DNA of 64,000 nt from Mortierella sp. BCC40632 (lineage: Eukaryota > Mortierellomycota > Mortierellomycetes > Mortierellales > Mortierellaceae). The notes below the pieces were generated by a model. That model did no database searches. It saw nothing but the letters and a program-made list of their open reading frames with translations, and was not told where the DNA came from. The DNA is taken from contig WAEK01000030.1 in NCBI GenBank assembly GCA_011634665.1, positions 62,001 to 126,000 of the forward strand, read 5' to 3'. The position numbers and the translations under genes are program-made. Position 1 is the stretch's first letter; the number at the start of each line of letters is the position of its first letter. Below are positions 55,068-64,000 of the stretch, in pieces.

Positions 55068-56590
55068 AACATTTTTGGCGACTCGGACGATGAATCGCTG
55101 GTATTCAACACTCAGGAGGAACAGGATGTGTACAGGAGCCTCTTTGGCAATGGTTTCAAAACACGGGATCCAAGACAGGCTCATGTTAAAATCTGCTCTC
55201 CCAGTGAAGATACCAACAATGACACGATCGCAGGATCACTTGACCAAGAGATAATGGCTAGGCTAAAGAATCGACCCACTTTGTCTAGAACATGGGAGAT
55301 TATTCGACCTCGGTCCGTTAGCCCATACCACGGCGTCTACGACTTGGATAGTCAATCAACCCAATCCTGGACTCCTCCTTCATCCGAGATCAGTCGCTTG
55401 GATGAAGAAGAGCAAGAGCAAGGAGACAAGGATGAGATAGAGAATGAAGAGATGGATGAGGATGAGGAAGAGACGGATGAGGAAGGGGAAGAGACGGATG
55501 AAGAAGAGGATGAGGATGAGATGGGTGATAAAGAGGAAGAGGGTTGGCCCAGGTCAACTCACGGCCGATCTCCTGTAGCAGTGTATCCGAAATTCCACGA
55601 CCATACAATGGCTCAGCTCTTGTAAGGCTCTCGAGGGAGATGATCCAGTGGGAGCTGTTTTTGCTGAGGGGTACAGTGTCTTTCATAGAATTGATATCAA
55701 TGACCCTCAGGCAAGAAAGCAGGCAGTGGAGGCGTTTGCACGGGCACTGGTGTGGTGGTACGAGTCCAGCGTTCTCACGAATATTCGACATTCGACATTC
55801 GATCCGTATCCGATCCGACTGTAGTCGAATGAAGGTTTCATTCGATCCGACTTTCATCCAATCCGACTTTTATTCGATTCGACTTTCATCCGATCCGACC
55901 CGTCTTCCATTCGACTCCTATCCGACTCCTATCCGACATCCATCCGACTCCTCTCCGACATATGTATCCCTCTCAGTTTGAAGAAATATGGAATAATATT
56001 TAGTTAAATGAAGTAACGCCAAATGAATACCGGACTTTGTAAATGTTGAAATAATGTGTGTTAGATCGGATAGAAGTCGAGTCGGATAGAAGTCGGGTCG
56101 GATGAAAGTCGACTCGGATGGAAGTCAAGTCGGATGGAAGTCGGATCGGATATCGGAGATATCCGACCGAAAATATTCGGATCGAATACGAATAAGGGTC
56201 ACATCCGACTCGAATCGACCTTTGAGAAACACTGTACGACTCTAGCAGGGCGAACGATCAAGGCCGATTCAAAGCCATTAGCGACTGCCACTCGGACCAG
56301 GACGACCAGCGACACTCGCTAAGCCGATACATGAAGAACCTGAGATGGAACTTCAAGAGTGCCATGAATAAAAGAGGGGCTAGAATCAAGGTACTGGGGC
56401 GAAGGCGATTCAAGAAAAGTACCTAATCCAATTGGTGAAACACAGACTCAAAAAGGCACATGTTGAGACACCTGGTCACCTCTTCTTATTGACCTTTTTG
56501 GCAGCGGTCTTTCTCCTCACTCCTTCCCATTGCAACAAGCAACTTGAGACAGTGGTGGCCCTAATGGGTCGATGCAAGGCTAATCAATAA
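55068..56590 (+). pseudogene. Copy c of the anchored gene family, split by a hAT element
   Basis: The frame begins after a TAA with NIFGDSDDESLVFNTQEEQ, so the N-terminus found in copy b is missing and no ATG precedes it. SVSPYHGVYDLDSQSTQSW matches copy b. A long Glu/Asp tract (55390-55545) replaces copy b's polar region. After a frame change near the Glu tract, CIRNSTTIQWLSSCKALEG and EGYSVFHRIDINDPQARKQA run into EAFARALVWWYES, where a 468-bp element is inserted. Coding resumes with NDQGRFKAISDCHSDQDD and YMKNLRWNFKSAMNKRG. A further one-base shift leads to YLIQLVKHRLKKAHVETPG and the hydrophobic C-terminus LFLLTFLAAVFLLT, ending KANQ. Broken by insertion and frame changes; some of the latter could be unresolved introns. 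Confidence 0.65.
55767..56234. mobile_element. Non-autonomous hAT-type element, 468 bp, in copy c
   Basis: Starts CAGCGTTCTCA and ends TGAGAAACACTG, an inverted repeat with two differences from perfect. The flanks are TACGAGTC (55759-55766) and TACGACTC (56235-56242), an 8-bp duplication with one change. The outer bases match the 153-bp element at 53082. The interior is a fold-back: TCCGACTCCTATCCGAC-type units on the left face GTCGGATAGAAGTCGGG-type units on the right. No ORF. Confidence 0.82.
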
Positions 56591-56707
56591 ACACTTAGTG
56601 TTTGAAAGTAGGTTTCTGAAAAAACGGTAGTCCGGTCTTTATTGAATCCATCCCTACTCTCTCTCTCTCTCTCTCTCTTCATTTCATCCACTTTGGTCGG
56701 ACAGACC

Positions 56708-56740
<33 letters not shown>

Positions 56741-56826
56741 ACCATTTCGAAAAAAAAAAGTAGGATTTGAAAAAGGACTATTTAGAAAAAAAGGACCATT
56801 TAGAAAAAAAAGTACTATTTGAAAAG

Positions 56827-57045
56827 AGGTCAATTTGAGAAATGTTCAATTCAGCTTGGGCAGGAGTTTGAATACAAGTTCTTGGTCCTGCGTGCCACAG
56901 CTATGCAAAATAGAGCTACCGCGTAACGAACAGCTTAAGTCTGAGAAATGTGTGCTCAAAAGCTCTCTCTCCCTCTCTCTCTCCTCTTCTCTTTCTCTCT
57001 CTCTATACAGTTCATGATTATGTCAGTCTGAAGACCGTGCACTGC
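56827..57045. repeat. Conserved 3' module, copy 2
   Basis: Second copy of the module at 54728-54925: GGTCAATTTG, TTGGTCCTGCGTGCCACAGC, CAAAATAGAGCTACCGCGTA, then after a CT-rich tract GTTCATGATTATGTCAG and GAAGACCGTGCAC. It supports a tandem duplication of gene plus tail. Confidence 0.65.
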
Positions 57046-57228
57046 GCATGGTCCCCTTGATGCGTGAGGAAAAAAGAATGGCTCATATTGATTCATATTT
57101 TCCCAGCGCCATTCTGGCACCGATAAATCAAAAGTGAGAAGATGCAAAGTGTAGCGCACTAGATTCAACAATGAGAAAAGAGAGAGAGAAGAGAGCTCTG
57201 CTTGAATTTGACCTTTTTCTTTCTTTGC

Positions 57229-57303
57229 ACACACACACTACACACTACACACTACACACTACACACTACACACTACACACTACACACTACACACTACACA
57301 CAT
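57229..57303 (+). repeat. (CACACTA)n minisatellite
   Basis: About ten uninterrupted 7-bp units of ACACTAC. No coding meaning is apparent. Confidence 0.9.
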
Positions 57304-57425
57304 ACACGCTCTCTCTTCCTCTTTTTATCATGGTAGGGCAAAGAATAAAGAAAGCACAAAAAAGGACCCCCAACAGTTCGACTTGACGCCTTGCTAAACA
57401 TTTACTACATCGTTTTGCTCTTTAG

Positions 57426-60400
57426 GAGTCAACACTGAATGATTCTTTAGCAAAGAAAGACCACTGCGCAGGACTCTTGAGAGTCTGGAGGAGCATGCTA
57501 GAGAGGCATGACCCTGCTCTCGCATCCAGACTGGAGAGTACTTTGTCCCTTGACCACTGTCAATAGGAAAACAGGGCAAGTACGATGGGGACACTCTGCC
57601 GACAGGGCATCGTCATCAACATGGCTCCACTTGAAACATCTCGGGTACCAGCGACAACACCGATCGTGCAAAGTCTTCTCAATAACACTGCATCTCGAAG
57701 CCCTCTATTCACTCTTACCATTGGAGACACATCAGTTGACATTCCACTCCACAGCAACCTGCATTTCCGTCTATTGTCATCAGAGCTACACGTTGACATT
57801 TTTGTCTTCTCCACCCGGAAGAAGGCAAAGGTGTTCAGGAGCGAAGGAGCAACAGGTTCAATCGGCATCCTTCACCATGTTGACTCTTACCTTGGGACCA
57901 AGCAATATCTGGCGTTGGGAATGTCCAGGGACTATTCGGTCCAACAACCTAATCCAAGAGAACCTCCAGCTCCGCCACATTATAGCCACTACTCACCAGC
58001 GATCTATCGCAGAGGAGCGAGAAAACGCAGTTGTAGTAAAAAGCGGAAAGTGGACGATGTTGTGGATGTTGATATCCAAGCAGCCTTCAAAAAAGCAGGG
58101 TAAAATATCGAAGCATGTGTATCGCTGGTACTTTCTCACCTACGAGACAATGTGTCAAACCTATTCGCTTGATACTGTTCAGGCATGATTATGTAGCAAC
58201 GCGCATTAAAGGATGCCTCTTGAAGGGCAAAGACAAAGGGGAAGCCTACCAGTCTCTTATTGCAACAAAGAGACTTCCTCTGAACATCAAGAAATCAGCC
58301 CTCGATGTCATAAAGCTCTCTAACGAGACCGCGAAAGATCTATCTAGAAGTTCATTGGACAAAAAATTGGGGAAGGACGGCTCCGTCGACCAATGGAACA
58401 GTTACATCCAAGCAAATTTTATGTCGCTATGGGAGGCAGAAGAAGAGGTCAGGTTAAAAATGTCGCCCAAAGGAAAGGGTCGTGCCGACTCGAGCGACAA
58501 CACCAACACAGTAGCCCAACCAAGTAATGGTGGAGGAGGCAGTAGTGGTAGAAGCTGGAGTGGAGGTGATGATGATGATGGTGGTGATGACGATGACGAT
58601 GATGGTGGCAGCGACGGTGGGTGCGAGGCGGAGGAGGAGACTGGATCCGATCTAAAAGAATATCGGACTTGCACGGCCACACTTCAGCAGATCCTTCGGC
58701 CGGATCTTTGTGCAGAGGACAAGGAGAGGGCCCGGACTCTTATCGAAAAGAGTCAAGAGACAATGACGATCGTGTGTGCGAAGAGATATTGGTGTTGGCT
58801 AGGAAGGCGGTCTATGAGGTAACAGCTCTACTCTTTTTTTCATTCCTATTACTGACAAAAGAGTGGCTTCACATACTTTAGCTCACATCAGGGACCTACT
58901 ACATCGGTGATGGTATTTTTCCTCCATCCAGATTGGATTTTGATATTCAGTCGGTCTTTCCAACTGGATTCGAGTTTCGAGACAAGACAGTCCAACCCTT
59001 GGTTCCAGTTGGAGCCATTCCTGACCTTTTGCCGGAACATCTGGAGGCCAAGAAAAAAAGCGATACAGAGACTCTATTATCGCATGGCTTTCTCAGCTAC
59101 ATCTATTCTTGATTCTTTGCAGTCCAAAGAGTCAAAGCTGCCACGGAGGCCAAACACCGGGGTTGGGAAAGCGTGGCTGACAAGTTTGCATTGGACGTGA
59201 AAAAGCACCCAGTAGATGTCAGTGGTCGTGTTAACACCGTAAACGAGCATTTGAGTCAACTGGCCACCAACATCGAGAACATTTGGAGCGGATCCACGTA
59301 CGACCAGCTTCTCGATCGCACCCTTTTGCTTCTATTGCGACTCCATCTGGTACCAGAGAGAGAGCAGAACCAGAGTGAAAGAGCAGCTAATCGTCAACCC
59401 ACAAGAAAGGACGATGGACCCAAGAAGGCAGCAATGAGCAAGAGACGATGGAAGCGGGCGATCCTGGGACTCTGCAACGATCTCGATCGTGCTCTTGACA
59501 AAGACCCGATTGGAGATGGTCAACGAATCCAGACTATTCTAAACAAGACTGTCATTACTCAGGCACTCAAGCACACAGCTCGTGCTGCTGGAGCTGGATA
59601 TTTTGAACCATTGGATGTCCGACTCAGCCATTTGAAAACAGCTGTTGCGGGCGATACCATGGATACAATGGCCAGCATATCCAAAAACTCAGCCGTGGTA
59701 GAGGCAGTAGTCGAGGCAGACGACGATGCGAGTGTTGAGGCCCTACGGAAGACTGTCGAGAAACTAGAAACGGATGATTTCGAAGGGCTTGATATCGATA
59801 ACTGGGACTTTAGTGAGCTGGAGGGTGATCCCATCGAAGAGCCGATAGTTGAGGCATGCAGTAAAGACAGTGGCCAGGCCTTTAAGAGATCGGTCGAGGA
59901 TCTGGATACGGTCGATCTAGAAGGGATTGATTTCGGAGACTGGGGCAATACCGATCTGGAGGACGAACCAGTCAAAGAATCGACAGTCGATCCAGACGAC
60001 AAGATCACTACTGAGGCTCTGTGGAGAATTGTCGAGGAGAAGATTGACGATAGAGATGATGGTGAACTGGAGGAGGAAGTTGAAAAGGAAGTAGGGGAAA
60101 GACCTAAAAAAGAGCCGACAAGAGCAGCGATGATGTCTCTGAGGAGCCTACTTCATATGCTTCTAGAGTCGCCACATATCACAAAGGAGATCGACAGCAA
60201 CTGGGTGAGAAAGTCAGCACACAGTGGCGTGGAGATCACAGACACAGTGGAGCAATGCAGAGTTGTGACCAAGCTGGCTAATGCACTTCGGCCTTATGTT
60301 GCCAAACGTCGGACTGGCAAGGAGGCGACAAGTCAGGGTGGGACGAGAGCGCCTTTAGCCCATGCTACTTTGCTAGCACCCATGTCCATCATTGCCAACA

Positions 60401-61002
60401 CCATCTTAAGAGCGGCTGGGTATGCGCGGTTCACTCGGTTGCTCTCACCACAGATCTCACCATCTTCCAGTCATGCATTGCTACTTGGAGCAAAGGCTAT
60501 TTACGAGGTGTTGTGTGCCAAAACACCAGGCCATTTCGATATCAAGGACTCTGAAGGCTCACCCCTGGTGAATGGAGAAAAGGCTCCACATCACAAGGAG
60601 GTAATCTCTAGGGCATTCTTCGATCTAGAGAAAGTTCAGAGGCTGTGTCGCAAGCATGGGCTAAAGTTTGCCCACAGGTTGACCTTTGTGGACCGCTTTA
60701 CTATTCGGATTATGGGAGAGGTCATTCCACAAGGAGCAGAGCGTGGGAGACGCCCTATGGTCAGCCACTACGAGAAGTGCATAAAGGTCAAAGCCAGAGT
60801 TGACACGATAAACTGGGTCAAGGAGATGGAGTATCAAAAGATGGATGAGGGAACAATTGCTGAGGAGATCAAGAGAGTGGACAGCAAAATCAAGGAGCTG
60901 GAGCGTGGAATCACAAAAGGTCGAAAGACACTCAAGGAACATGAGGCAGATCGAAGTTTGGGCAGTCAAGAACTACCGCACAACAGTCAGAAAAGAGAAT
61001 GA
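57426..61002 (+). pseudogene. Large unknown gene, broken by two stops and a frameshift
   Basis: A coding frame starts after an acceptor (TGCTCTTTAG) at 57426 with ESTLNDSLAKKDH and reads through TAG 57564-57566 into MGTLCRQGIVINMAPLETSR. A clean intron (58100-58182) joins AAFKKAG to HDYVATRIKGC. Near 58765-58790 the frame shifts by one base, from ARTLIEKSQ to CEEILVLARKAVYE. A 63-bp intron leads to LTSGTYYIGDGIFPPSRLDF, and TGA 59110-59112 interrupts SYIYS and FFAVQRVKAATEAKHRGWES. The last open part runs to 61002. It contains GLCNDLDRALDKDP and an acidic three-unit repeat of ~42 residues (59730-60110), and ends with a Lys/Glu helix. I do not recognise the family; it looks like a lineage-restricted protein. 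The long 3' ORF alone would give up to 609 residues. Confidence 0.6.
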
Positions 61003-61172
61003 CAAGGCAAACAAGGATGGCATCGGAGGTCAGGGAGTAGCTGCTGTTGTAGATCAACATGTGTATGTCTAGTAAATAGCAACAGGAACCTAAAATTGAC
61101 AGCCAAGGAGACGTTTATAGTCGGTCTGCAGCCACGCTGCAGACAGCATTTTACTCCGAAGGCGGACTGCTC

Positions 61173-61216
61173 AGGGCCAGTATAAATACAGGCCCTGTGC
61201 CCAGAAAAATAAAAAG
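61173..61216 (+). promoter_or_regulatory. Orphan promoter-like module
   Basis: GGGCCAGTATAAATAC followed by CCAGAAAAATAAAA, repeating the module in front of copy b at 53261-53310. No convincing gene follows. It may mark the 5' remnant of a lost gene or part of a repeat. Confidence 0.4.
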
Positions 61217-61915
61217 ACTGATCGCATCTCACCGATTTTCACGTCCCCGAGTTTTTACCCTTTTTCTCACATTTTATAAAGGCAGTTCTTTTTTTTTCCC
61301 ACTTTCTTCTCGATCCGTTAGTTTGAACACTTACCTTATAGAGCAGGTCCTCCTATTAGTTCGCCCCGCAGGCGAGACCCTGCAGCTAGATATTGTTCGT
61401 TCACGAGACTTTTGTATTACTTTGTTCCTTTCTTTCTCCTCTTTTCAAGGAGATCGGTCAATGCGCATTGGTTAGATTGTCCCCATTATCCCCTTTCCCA
61501 ATCCGGTTAACAGCCGTGCCTGCCAAGCGGTGCGAGCCATTTCCCTTTTGTGCTTGTTCCAAATATTATTTTGTAGTAGTAAGGCATCGCGGCACAGTCG
61601 TTCAGCCAGATACAAAGAAGGCACCAATGGGGATCACGGCTTTGGACAGCAAGTCTCCCTTTATTTCTTTTTATTTTTCTCCACTTGCGGTTTGCCCTTC
61701 TGGTCACAGAGGATCCCTTTACTATTAGCACCCCCACAGCATCCTCTGTGAAGAACCAAATATCTGTCCATTATGTCCATCATCTCAACTCTTTAATGAC
61801 AAAAAAGAAAAGAAAAGAAAAAAAAAGGTTGAACATACAGGTATTTACAGTATACAGCCAAGAGAGAGAGGGTTACAAAAAAAAAAAAAAAAAACTCTAG
61901 ATGCTTTTCCTCCGC
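61217..61915. other. Gene-free spacer
   Basis: AT/CT-rich DNA containing A-rich tracts at 61799-61827 and 61877-61893. Several overlapping short frames show no motif. It separates the broken gene from the 3' end of the SLC35F6-like gene. Confidence 0.45.
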
Positions 61916-63182
61916 TTAATGAAGCAGGGGCTGGTTCTCCTCTTCGTGGATTGCCTTGGGGGGAGCAAAGAAGTAGGGTTCCACCACTCCATTAAAGACA
62001 AAGGTTCCATAGACAAGCAAAAGAAAGCCTTTGGATTTAAAAAATAAAAAATACAAGACACATTTTCGGAGTATTAGAGTCTCATCTCAGTATTCAAGGT
62101 CTTGCAAATGGCTAGAGGAAGAGAGAAGAAAGAAAATGAAAAAAAAAAGAACACTTACCAACAACTTGGAGAACCTTGAAACTCTCCCATCCGAGATAGA
62201 GCGAGATAGCCCAGATAAAGAGCGTACGACAAGAATCAATCGTGGATCGAGAGGTTGCGCAGATAGTTTTGGTGACCGAGATGCCGAAAAAGTTGAAGGA
62301 TGAGATCGTAAAGAGCATGATGATGGCCGTGATCCAGATCTGAGGGTTCGACTTGACTTGCTCCCATCCAATGCTCATATCAAAATAAGGGTTTGTAGAG
62401 CCAAGCGTATAGTGAAAGATCGCCATCGCAGAGGCCGTGGTAATGGTTCCGAAAAGTCCCTCATAACCGACCGTACGCAGGGGCGCCACATGATAGCCCG
62501 CGAGAAGCTTCTCCTCAACCACAAATTGCGTTGCCGTAAAGATTTGGGCAAAAAGGACAATGAACACACCCAAAAGTGCCTTGAGAGTGTTCTCGGTGTC
62601 GGGGGTTGGTCCATCATCATCGGTCAGATTCCTGCCATCGGGTGTAATAATCGAAGCCAGGCCGACGGTTGCGATTCCACCGACAATCGTAAAGAGAGCG
62701 AACCACTCAAAGGCAAGAAGACGGCGGCCCAAGAAAAAGACAGACATGAGTCCAGTGAAAATAACTAATGCACCACGCAACATTTGGTAAACAGATGCGG
62801 CGCAAAAGATCAGACCAACATTCATGAGCTGGTGACGGAAAAAGAAAGAAGAGAATATTAGTATTGCGATGCCATAGATGAGATGAGAAAGGCACTGGTC
62901 GTGTGATCTCGATCATCTTAGAATGCAGTAGTGCTGGATACGGAGGCTCCTTCTTCCTCATCTCGACCGAAGAGCTTGCTCAGAGGAGATTTGATACTAG
63001 TACTAGAAGCCGACGCAGGTTGGAAGAGGATATGTTGCCAGAGCAGATTGCATCCAAGGAGATGGCAAAATAGATCTCGCTCCGTCGGACATGTCCTCCC
63101 AATCAATGTCTCCTCTGCCGCACATTGCATATCCGGGAACGACAAGGGATGGCGTTGCGGTCTGTGCAGGCATGCGCGCTTT

Positions 63183-63218
<36 letters not shown>

Positions 63219-63580
63219 GGGTCAAGAGGATCCTACCGTGCTTGCAGTCATGTCACAGATCGTAGGGAACCACAGCAGTAGAACAAGGGGACCCTCGAGC
63301 TTCTTCTTCTTTTCTGGGGCAACTTCGCCATGAGCAGTAGGAACTATCAGTCCATCAGATTCCACCACAGCCAGAGAGTCGTCTTCTTGTTCATCCAACA
63401 CAAACTGGGCCCATTTCGAGCGACCCAGACTTCCAGCAAAGTGGGCAAAGAACGAGACAAGGATCAGACAGAGAGCCTCGCCGATAAACATGTTCAGGGT
63501 CTGCCAGATGGGTTGCTCAAAGTGTTGGCGTTTCGAAACTTCTGGGTTGTCGCAATTTTCGACGCAAGCCATGTCTTGGT
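61916..63580 (-). CDS. SLC35F6-like membrane transporter (5' exon unresolved)
   Basis: Drug/metabolite-transporter superfamily protein of the SLC35F6 type, a ten-helix membrane protein of lysosomal/vacuolar or Golgi-type membranes with uncertain substrate. Three exons fit in phase: 63580-63237, 62828-62159, 62028-61916. Recognised blocks are FEQPIWQTLNMFIGEALCLI, WFPTICDMTAST joined to LMNVGLIFCAASVYQMLRG, and GYEGLFGTITTASAMAIFHY. The C-terminus has VYGTFVFNGVVEPYFFAPPK and ends with acidic ENQPLLH, resembling a dileucine sorting signal. The seen 5' exon begins after an acceptor (CTCCATAG) with KYQDMACVENC-like sequence (QDMACVENC visible). The true start should lie upstream, where I found no matching exon before the window end. 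Confidence 0.88.
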
Positions 63581-64000
63581 CTATGGAGACGAGTGAGAAA
63601 AGGTTAAGAGGAAAAGGTATGTGTGGTTAGTCATCCACTCGGGACGGTTTGTGTGGAGTCTACTTCCTTCCCTCTCTTCCCCTATCGCTACGAACGCAGA
63701 GTCCTCTATTTGATTGTCCTTGACTCCAGAATGTCTGGTTGGGTATCCGTTTTCCCGTTTGTCTGTTTTTACCCCTAAAAGAAATGCTATCCTGCTACTA
63801 TTTTCTTTTCTTTGTGTCCCCAGCAGGCTGGGGGTTTGAGCTGTGCAAGAACATGATCCAGAACAGGGTTTCTCGATCGATTCAACAGAGATGGGGCTGT
63901 CGCTTCTGGTGGTGGATAAACCAAAGATGCCAAGGCTTGTCGTATCTGAGTGCCTCTGAATACGAATCAGCCTCTCTCTCTCTCTCTCTCTCTCTCTCTC
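63581..64000. other. Right edge: upstream region of the transporter
   Basis: Expected to hold the first exon or promoter of the SLC35F6-like gene, but no exon fits. It contains CAGGGTTTCTCGA at 63864, faintly like a hAT terminus, and ends in a (CT)n run from about 63971. Confidence 0.4.

Noticed and set aside
63864..64000. Third hAT terminus (CAGGGTTTCTCGA)
   Set aside because: Only one end is visible, the match to CAGTGTTTCTCA is imperfect, and the window stops before any second end.

Overview
This is a window of an intron-rich fungal nuclear genome, most likely an early-diverging lineage such as Mucoromycota/Mortierellaceae. That placement is inferred from gene content and the style of the repeats, not from a marker gene. 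Typical fungal genes are present: a Cyr1-type adenylate cyclase with LRR, PP2C and cyclase domains, a Skt5/Chs4-like SEL1-repeat protein, an aspartokinase and an OMA1 protease. Introns are mostly short GT-AG, and homopolymer runs of 20-40 A or T occur every few kilobases.

Layout. Adenylate cyclase (3-4185, 5' end outside the window) converges on a DUF924 gene (4358-5323, minus). A repeat-rich stretch follows, holding a decayed family copy, a short broken gene and a non-LTR retrotransposon scrap (5550-7581). Next come SMC5 (18 exons, 7748-12600), a broken unknown gene near 14.3-15.1 kb, an intronless NlpC/P60 endopeptidase (16995-17459) and V-ATPase subunit A (20262-23179, minus). A pair of inverted pseudogene fragments lies at 23.7-26 kb, followed by a TAPT1/Emp65 membrane protein (26861-30057).

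The block from 31.9 to 44.8 kb is dense and conserved: a SEL1-repeat protein, a homeodomain factor, COX11, an IQ-motif protein, aspartokinase and OMA1. Two are mitochondrial biogenesis or quality-control genes (COX11, OMA1). The others cover chitin synthesis control (inferred), transcription and amino-acid biosynthesis. Nothing suggests a cluster with a single job.

From 44.8 to 61.9 kb the window is accessory sequence. It holds two unrecognised small proteins, a secreted cysteine-rich peptide with a defensin (CSab) cysteine pattern, a DIRS retrotransposon relic and two non-autonomous hAT-type elements with 8-bp target duplications. It also holds two further copies of the unknown C-terminally anchored gene family (one split by a hAT element) and a large unknown gene broken by two stops and a frameshift. 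The window closes with an SLC35F6-like transporter (61916-63580, minus; first exon not found).

The most interesting material is the accessory part: the three-copy gene family, the hAT elements sharing one terminal repeat, the defensin-like peptide, the bacterial-type NlpC/P60 protein, and the fact that most nonsense lesions could arise by single C-to-T (or G-to-A) changes. No CRISPR array, tRNA or rRNA gene was found.
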